Notes under the pieces: model-generated
Database searches by the model: none
The model's input: the letters and a program-made list of their open reading frames with translations, nothing else
What the model was told of the DNA's origin: nothing
NCBI GenBank assembly: GCA_028701945.1
Contig: JAQVPT010000023.1
Coordinates: forward strand, 1-20,536
From: Bacteroidales bacterium
GTDB lineage: Bacteria; Bacteroidota; Bacteroidia; Bacteroidales; ML635J-15
Reading direction: 5' to 3'
Length of the DNA stretch: 20,536 nt
Shown here: positions 15,951 to 20,536 of the stretch, in pieces
Numbering within the stretch: position 1 is the stretch's first letter
Layout: each line of letters begins with the position of its first letter
Made by a program: the position numbers and the translations under genes

Positions 15951-16397
15951 ATGAAACACGAGGAACTTCACGTACTGCTAGCGGATGATGATGATGATGA
16001 TCGTCTGTTTTTCAAAGATGCCATCGAAGAAGTAAAAGTAAAAACAGTGGTAAACATGGTAAACGATGGAGTAGAATTAATGGATTACCTTAATAATCCC
16101 AGCACCCGTCTGCCAAATCTTCTTTTCCTTGACTTAAATATGCCTCGTAAAGACGGGATGGAATGTTTAATAGAAATTAGAGGCAATCATAAACTTAAAG
16201 ACCTCTCCATTGCAATTTATTCAACTTCGGCCTTGGAAACAGATATTGAAGAAACCTTTGTTAAAGGTGCCAATATTTACATTAGAAAACCGAATGACTT
16301 TGAAGAATTAAAAACTATTTTAGAAAAAGTAATTAATATAAATTGGCAATACCATACTTCAGGCTTTAATAAAGAACATTTTTTACTCACTCTTTAG
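15951..16397 (+). CDS. Single-domain response regulator (Rcp1/CheY-like)
   Basis: This is a 148-residue receiver domain with no output domain. The phosphoacceptor is D61 (LLFLDLNMP), the switch residues are S91/T92 (IYSTSA), and K113 (IRKPND) completes the active site. The acidic pocket is unusually long: six aspartates in a row (residues 12-17), encoded by six GAT codons at 15984-16001. Adjacent stand-alone receivers of this Rcp1-like type usually take phosphate from the neighbouring PAS-containing kinase. That kinase follows 12 nt downstream. Output is probably by protein interaction, possibly with the AraC regulator (inference). Confidence 0.93.
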   Translation: MKHEELHVLLADDDDDDRLFFKDAIEEVKVKTVVNMVNDGVELMDYLNNPSTRLPNLLFLDLNMPRKDGMECLIEIRGNHKLKDLSIAIYSTSALETDIEETFVKGANIYIRKPNDFEELKTILEKVININWQYHTSGFNKEHFLLTL

Positions 16398-16409
16398 TAT
16401 TAATAACGC

Positions 16410-19013
16410 ATGAAAAACCTTTCCAAAAGTAATTCTACCCTATTATTTATAATTCTCACTGGGATATTGATTGTAGTTGCATTCATTTCGCACAATAAAA
16501 TTTTGCAATATAATGCCTCTGTTGAAGAGATGACACGCATCAGCAAAGTAAAACAAACCATTGAGACAGTACTTTCTAATCTTAAAGATGCAGAAATTGA
16601 GCAAGGTGCTTATTTACTAACTGGTGATGCAGCTTATTTAAAATCTTTTACGCTGGAAGCGAAAAATCGTAATTGCATATTAGATACTCTTGAATTACTA
16701 ATAGGTAATAACCACCAGCAGCAGGAGAATTTTAAAAAATTAAAATCTATAGTTCATGAAAGGTATGCTATTCTGGATTCAAATGTCGTCATTTTAAAAA
16801 ACAATTTCCACAATCCTCTTACAAATGAGGCAATGCAACGTGGTATGATTAAAATGGACGAAGTAAAATCGCAAATCTTGCTTATGTTGGAAAAGGAGGA
16901 CGAAATTTTAACTGAAAACACGAACTTTAAAGACCGCACAGCCTCCATTACTCCAGTTTTTTTATTAGGACTTTCTTTATTATCCATTGTTGTAATAACA
17001 TTTTTCTTTTTTCGCTTACAAAAAGAAACAAATGAACGCATAACAATAACCGAGAGCAACAAACTCCTGCAAGAAGCTAAACAAAAAATAGAAGTCAGCG
17101 AAAAACGCTTCAGAACACTTTCTGAAACTATACCTCACATGATATGGACGGCCACCCCAGATGGTAAAAAAACTTTCTTTAATAAATTCTTTTTCGATTA
17201 TACAGGCTATACTTTTGAGGAATTAGAAGGAGAAGGATGGCACAAAATTGTTTTTCCAGCTGATCTCGAAAGAGAAATTTCTCAATGGCATGAAATTGCT
17301 AAAACAGGAGAAAATCTTACAATTGAAAAGAGACTTCGTCATCATAGTGGTGAATATCGTTGGCATATTACGCGGGGCATTGCACAAAAAAATAATGAGG
17401 GAGACGTTACTGGTTGGATAGGTACCAGTACTGAAATTGATGATCAAAAGAAAATTACAGAAATATTAACCAAAGCCGAAGAACAATTAAGAATATTTGC
17501 TAACAGTATTCAAAACCTTGCTTGGATAGCCAATTCTGACGGCTTGATATATTGGTATAATCAGCGCTGGTATGATTACACAAGATGCACACTAGAAGAA
17601 ATGCAAGGCTCAGGATGGGAAAAAGTCCATCATCCAGATCATATAGAAAAAGTTAGAAAGTTTGTAAAAGAAGCATGGAAAAAAAATGAAGCTTTTGAAC
17701 TAACTTTTCCGCTGCGTAGATACGACGGAGAATATCGTTGGTTTTTAAGTCGTGCTTATCCTGTAAATGATGATGCTGGAAATATTGAACGATGGATAGG
17801 AACTAATACCGATATAACCGAGCAAAGAACTTTTGCTAAAGAATTAGAAATACAAGTAAAGGAGCGGACGCAAGAATTACAAATAAAAAATCAAACTTTT
17901 GAAATTGCTGAGAAGATTGCTACATTAGGTAGTTACAAATGGAATATAAAAACCAACGTGTTGGAATATTCTAATAACTTATTCCGTTTATTGGATTGTG
18001 AACCTCAAGAGTTTATTCCCACCATCGAAAAGTTTACATCGTTCGTACATCCAGATGATTTGCAACAGGTAAATATTAATAGAGAGAAAACTCTTCAAAA
18101 AGGAGCTTTAGTTGAGTCCCCTTACCGTATTATAAGCAAAACAGGAAATATAAAATATTTCCGTTCAGTTGGTGTCTTTTCTTGTGAGGGGGACAATCAT
18201 ATACTCATTGGTACGGTGCAGGACATAAGTGAAGATATTGCGGCATCTAAAGAATTAGAAGCCAAAAACATTGAACTTGAAACTATTAATGCAGAACTTG
18301 CCTCATTCAATTATGTAGCAAGCCATGATTTACAAGAACCTTTGAGAAAGATACAAGGCTTCTCAAAACGTATTATTGACCGAGAAGAAGAGAATTTATC
18401 TGATACTGCAAAAGATTATTTCAAACGTATTAATGCAGCAGCAAAAAGAATGCAGAATTTAATTACTTCTATTCTCAGTTATTCTCGCACCAATAATGTC
18501 GAAATGAGTTTTGAAAAAACGGATTTGAATCAAACTTTAAACGAAGTTAAATCAACGCTTCAAGAATCTATTTTAGCAAAAAATGCGGTCATTGAATCAC
18601 AAGAATTACCCATCATAAATGCAATACCAGTGCAAATGCACCAATTATTTCTAAATCTGATAAGCAACTCTATAAAATATGCTAAACAAGATACTTTTCC
18701 ACTCATAAAAATAACTGCTAAAAAAGTAATCCTCAACGAACCTGATGGACAAATAATAGAAAACACTCCCTATTGGGAAATAGCAATTAGCGATAATGGT
18801 ATTGGCTTTGAACAGCAATATGAAGACAGAATATTTGAAGTCTTTCAACGTCTGCATGGTAAAAATGAATACGAAGGCACAGGAATAGGATTAGCTATCT
18901 GCAAAAAGATTATTCAAATACATCAAGGAACCATTTCAGTTATTGGAAAACCTGGAATTGGAACAACTTTCATATTCTTGTTACCAGAAAATAATATTTC
19001 AAATAAATCATGA
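16410..19013 (+). CDS. CHASE3 and PAS domain sensor histidine kinase
   Basis: This is an 867-residue membrane kinase. TM1 at about 10-27 and TM2 at about 182-201 flank a periplasmic helical CHASE3 domain (including EQGAYLLTGDAAYLK). Then follow two PAS/PAC domains (about 228-350 and 352-475; each with the GEYRWxxxR and GWIGT/RWIGT elements of the PAS_3 type), a coiled coil (475-495) and a third PAS (about 497-612). The HisKA phosphoacceptor is H639 (ASHDLQEP). The HATPase_c domain has N753 (LISNSIKYA), D795 (SDNGIGF) and GTGIGLA (823-829). The catalytic set is complete. There is no fused receiver, consistent with the separate receiver gene just upstream. The multiple PAS_3 domains resemble light- or redox-sensing phytochrome-like kinases, but no chromophore ligand is seen. 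Confidence 0.96.
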   Translation: MKNLSKSNSTLLFIILTGILIVVAFISHNKILQYNASVEEMTRISKVKQTIETVLSNLKDAEIEQGAYLLTGDAAYLKSFTLEAKNRNCILDTLELLIGNNHQQQENFKKLKSIVHERYAILDSNVVILKNNFHNPLTNEAMQRGMIKMDEVKSQILLMLEKEDEILTENTNFKDRTASITPVFLLGLSLLSIVVITFFFFRLQKETNERITITESNKLLQEAKQKIEVSEKRFRTLSETIPHMIWTATPDGKKTFFNKFFFDYTGYTFEELEGEGWHKIVFPADLEREISQWHEIAKTGENLTIEKRLRHHSGEYRWHITRGIAQKNNEGDVTGWIGTSTEIDDQKKITEILTKAEEQLRIFANSIQNLAWIANSDGLIYWYNQRWYDYTRCTLEEMQGSGWEKVHHPDHIEKVRKFVKEAWKKNEAFELTFPLRRYDGEYRWFLSRAYPVNDDAGNIERWIGTNTDITEQRTFAKELEIQVKERTQELQIKNQTFEIAEKIATLGSYKWNIKTNVLEYSNNLFRLLDCEPQEFIPTIEKFTSFVHPDDLQQVNINREKTLQKGALVESPYRIISKTGNIKYFRSVGVFSCEGDNHILIGTVQDISEDIAASKELEAKNIELETINAELASFNYVASHDLQEPLRKIQGFSKRIIDREEENLSDTAKDYFKRINAAAKRMQNLITSILSYSRTNNVEMSFEKTDLNQTLNEVKSTLQESILAKNAVIESQELPIINAIPVQMHQLFLNLISNSIKYAKQDTFPLIKITAKKVILNEPDGQIIENTPYWEIAISDNGIGFEQQYEDRIFEVFQRLHGKNEYEGTGIGLAICKKIIQIHQGTISVIGKPGIGTTFIFLLPENNISNKS

Positions 19014-19053
19014 TATACTGTCCTAAATCAGCAAAACCACTATTAATAATATT

Positions 19054-20118
19054 ATGATTATAGATTATATATTGATTATTCTTTCATTTTTGATAGGCAT
19101 ACCAAATATTCTATCTACTGGTTTATCTTTGTTGCATTTTCAATATTGGTGGATAAGAATATTCGATTATCCCAAGCTGCAGATGATTGCTTTTATGATT
19201 GTAGCATTTATTCTTTATTGCATGGGAATAGTTGAGGCGGATATCTTTGATTACACCTATTTGAGCTTATTATCAATTACCATTATTTACCAATTATACA
19301 AAGTACTACCATATACTAAATTTAGCAAACTCCAAGTTCTGGGAGCAAATAATAATAATGCTGAAAATCATTTTAGCATAGTGATCTGCAATGTATTGAT
19401 GACAAACCGAAATAGCGAAAAATGTTTACGGGAATTAACACGTTTTAGCCCAGACATAATACTGGCTGTTGAAACCAATGAGTGGTGGAAAAACGAATTA
19501 AAATCATTGGAAAAAGATTATCCTTATACTGCTCTTCTTCCCTTAGAAAACACTTATGGGATGCTTCTTTATTCAAAGTTGAAAACAGAAAATACAGAAT
19601 TTAAGTTTCTGGTTGAAAAAAATGTTCCTTCTATAAATCCATTAATTACTTTACCCGCAGGCGATAAAGTTAATTGTTATTTTATTCATCCTAAACCACC
19701 CATCCCAAGCGAGGCAAAAAGTTCAAAAGCCCGTGATGCCGAGCTAATTATTGTTGCTAAAAGCGTTAAAAATTCCAATATCCCTGTAATCGTAGCAGGC
19801 GATCTTAATGATGTTGGTTGGTCTCACACTTCTAAACTATTTCAAAAAATTAGCGGATTATTAGACCCTAGAATTGGAAGAGGTTTATTTGCAACCTTTA
19901 ATGCTAAAAAAAGATTTTTTCGTTGGCCCTTAGATCACATATTCCTCAGCAGAGAGTTTCGAGTCGCAGACATTAAGTTGCTTGACTATATAGGTTCAGA
20001 TCATTTTTCGGTTTATCTTAAATTGAGCTATGAACCAGAAATAGCAAATGAGCAGAAAGTTTTACAACATAATCAAGACGATCTGAAAGAAGCCAATAAA
20101 AAGCTAAAAAGATTATAA
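19054..20118 (+). CDS. Membrane-anchored endonuclease/exonuclease/phosphatase (EEP) family protein
   Basis: This 354-residue protein has two or three N-terminal membrane segments (about 2-24, 43-60 and 67-86) and a C-terminal EEP domain (about 105-325). The catalytic motifs are present: N113 (CNVLM), E140 (AVETNEWW), D250/N252 (AGDLND), D294/H295 (LDHIFLS) and D316/H317 (GSDHFSVY). The EEP fold hydrolyses phosphodiester bonds in nucleic acids, inositol lipids or sphingolipids. The membrane anchor resembles YafD/YfhR-type proteins of unknown substrate. It lies 40 nt after the kinase on the same strand, so it may belong to that operon and could be an effector of the pathway (inference). A short C-terminal charged helix (QDDLKEANKKLKRL) follows the domain. 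Confidence 0.88.
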   Translation: MIIDYILIILSFLIGIPNILSTGLSLLHFQYWWIRIFDYPKLQMIAFMIVAFILYCMGIVEADIFDYTYLSLLSITIIYQLYKVLPYTKFSKLQVLGANNNNAENHFSIVICNVLMTNRNSEKCLRELTRFSPDIILAVETNEWWKNELKSLEKDYPYTALLPLENTYGMLLYSKLKTENTEFKFLVEKNVPSINPLITLPAGDKVNCYFIHPKPPIPSEAKSSKARDAELIIVAKSVKNSNIPVIVAGDLNDVGWSHTSKLFQKISGLLDPRIGRGLFATFNAKKRFFRWPLDHIFLSREFRVADIKLLDYIGSDHFSVYLKLSYEPEIANEQKVLQHNQDDLKEANKKLKRL

Positions 20119-20536
20119 AAAAAATAAGCGTTTTTGAATTACAGAATACTTGATTACATTAACAATCCTTACTCTACTTAAGTATGTACAAATCGAATAA
20201 TACAAACGTCTGATTATAAAAGCAATAAGAATTTATTGCGTTATTTTCTTATCTTTAGAGTAAAATCTCGTAACATTTTCTAAATCTAATGTAACAAATC
20301 TAAAATTAGTATATGGTAATTTTGCTTAGTAAGGTGTCATTTCTAACTAATGAATTTAAAATGAAAGAAAAAAAGATAAATGTGGACTAAAAAAATCTAC
20401 TGGTCAAAGAACAGAATTATGGTAACAAAAAAACAAGACGACTTTATGAGAGGAGTAATAGCATATTTAGTTTGCTAATATTATTCTATCTGAAGGTCGA
20501 ATCTACTAAACTTTACATTTATGAGCGAGTTTACAG
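20119..20536. other. Right-end interval without a clear gene
   Basis: Nothing recognisable is encoded. A -7-like TAATTTTG lies at 20317-20324. It precedes a small open frame (20380-20478, 32 residues, MWTKKIYWSKNRIMVTKKQD, then DFMRGVIAYLVC) with no known family. An ATG at 20521 could begin a gene beyond the window, but only five codons are visible. Confidence 0.3.
20222..20256 (+). terminator. Weak candidate terminator after the EEP gene
   Basis: GCAATAA (20222-20228) and TTATTGC (20233-20239) form a 7-bp, AT-rich stem with a 4-nt loop, followed by a T-rich stretch (GTTATTTTCTTATCTTT). The stem is weak and lies about 100 nt after the stop, so it is uncertain. Confidence 0.35.

Noticed and set aside
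20521..20536. ATG at the right edge (MSEFT)
   Set aside because: Only five codons are visible and there is no clear promoter, so a gene cannot be supported.

Overview
This AT-rich window looks like a Bacteroidota chromosome. The signs are a truncated secreted protein that runs into a type IX secretion (T9SS) sorting-domain motif, a lipoprotein Omp85 of the TamL kind, almost no Shine-Dalgarno sequences, and several TAnnTTTG-type -7 boxes. A class I hybrid cluster protein and an oxygen-sensitive-type L-cysteine desulfidase suggest an anaerobic or microaerobic lifestyle. Genus and species cannot be read from the sequence.

Layout. (1) 1-820, minus: 5' part of a secreted beta-propeller-like T9SS cargo protein that runs off the left edge. 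(2) 821-1571: gene-poor, with a possible decayed minus-strand reading frame. (3) 1572-1928: a DsrE-like sulfur-relay protein, followed by three hairpin-forming direct repeats. (4) 2333-4890: a probable three-gene operon of a DUF2249 + carboxymuconolactone-decarboxylase-like fusion, hcp, and a 60-aa BFD-type [2Fe-2S] ferredoxin, closed by a strong terminator. It reads as a nitrosative-stress (NO/hydroxylamine) module with its own electron carrier. (5) 4965-7276: a scrambled region. The 3' end of the ferredoxin gene, the terminator, and the 3' end of a convergent coiled-coil gene occur twice as direct repeats 2.3 kb apart, on either side of an intact L-cysteine desulfidase gene (minus). The second copy is a pseudogene with a 13-nt deletion. 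The 66-nt terminator segment is identical in both copies although the adjacent coding DNA differs at 16 of 102 positions. (6) 7749-15110: tamB and tamL, 6 nt apart, an envelope assembly pair. (7) 15364-20118: a short AraC-type regulator, a single-domain response regulator, a CHASE3/PAS histidine kinase and a membrane-anchored endonuclease/exonuclease/phosphatase-family protein, all on plus with short gaps, probably one signalling operon. (8) 20119-20536: no convincing gene.

The genes fall into three themes: sulfur and nitrogen redox chemistry (DsrE, DUF2249-CMD, Hcp, ferredoxin, cysteine desulfidase), envelope biogenesis (TamB/TamL) and signal transduction. I see no CRISPR array, tRNA, rRNA, complete insertion sequence or phage genes. 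The most unusual material is the duplicated and decayed ferredoxin/terminator block and the DUF2249-CMD protein linked to hcp.
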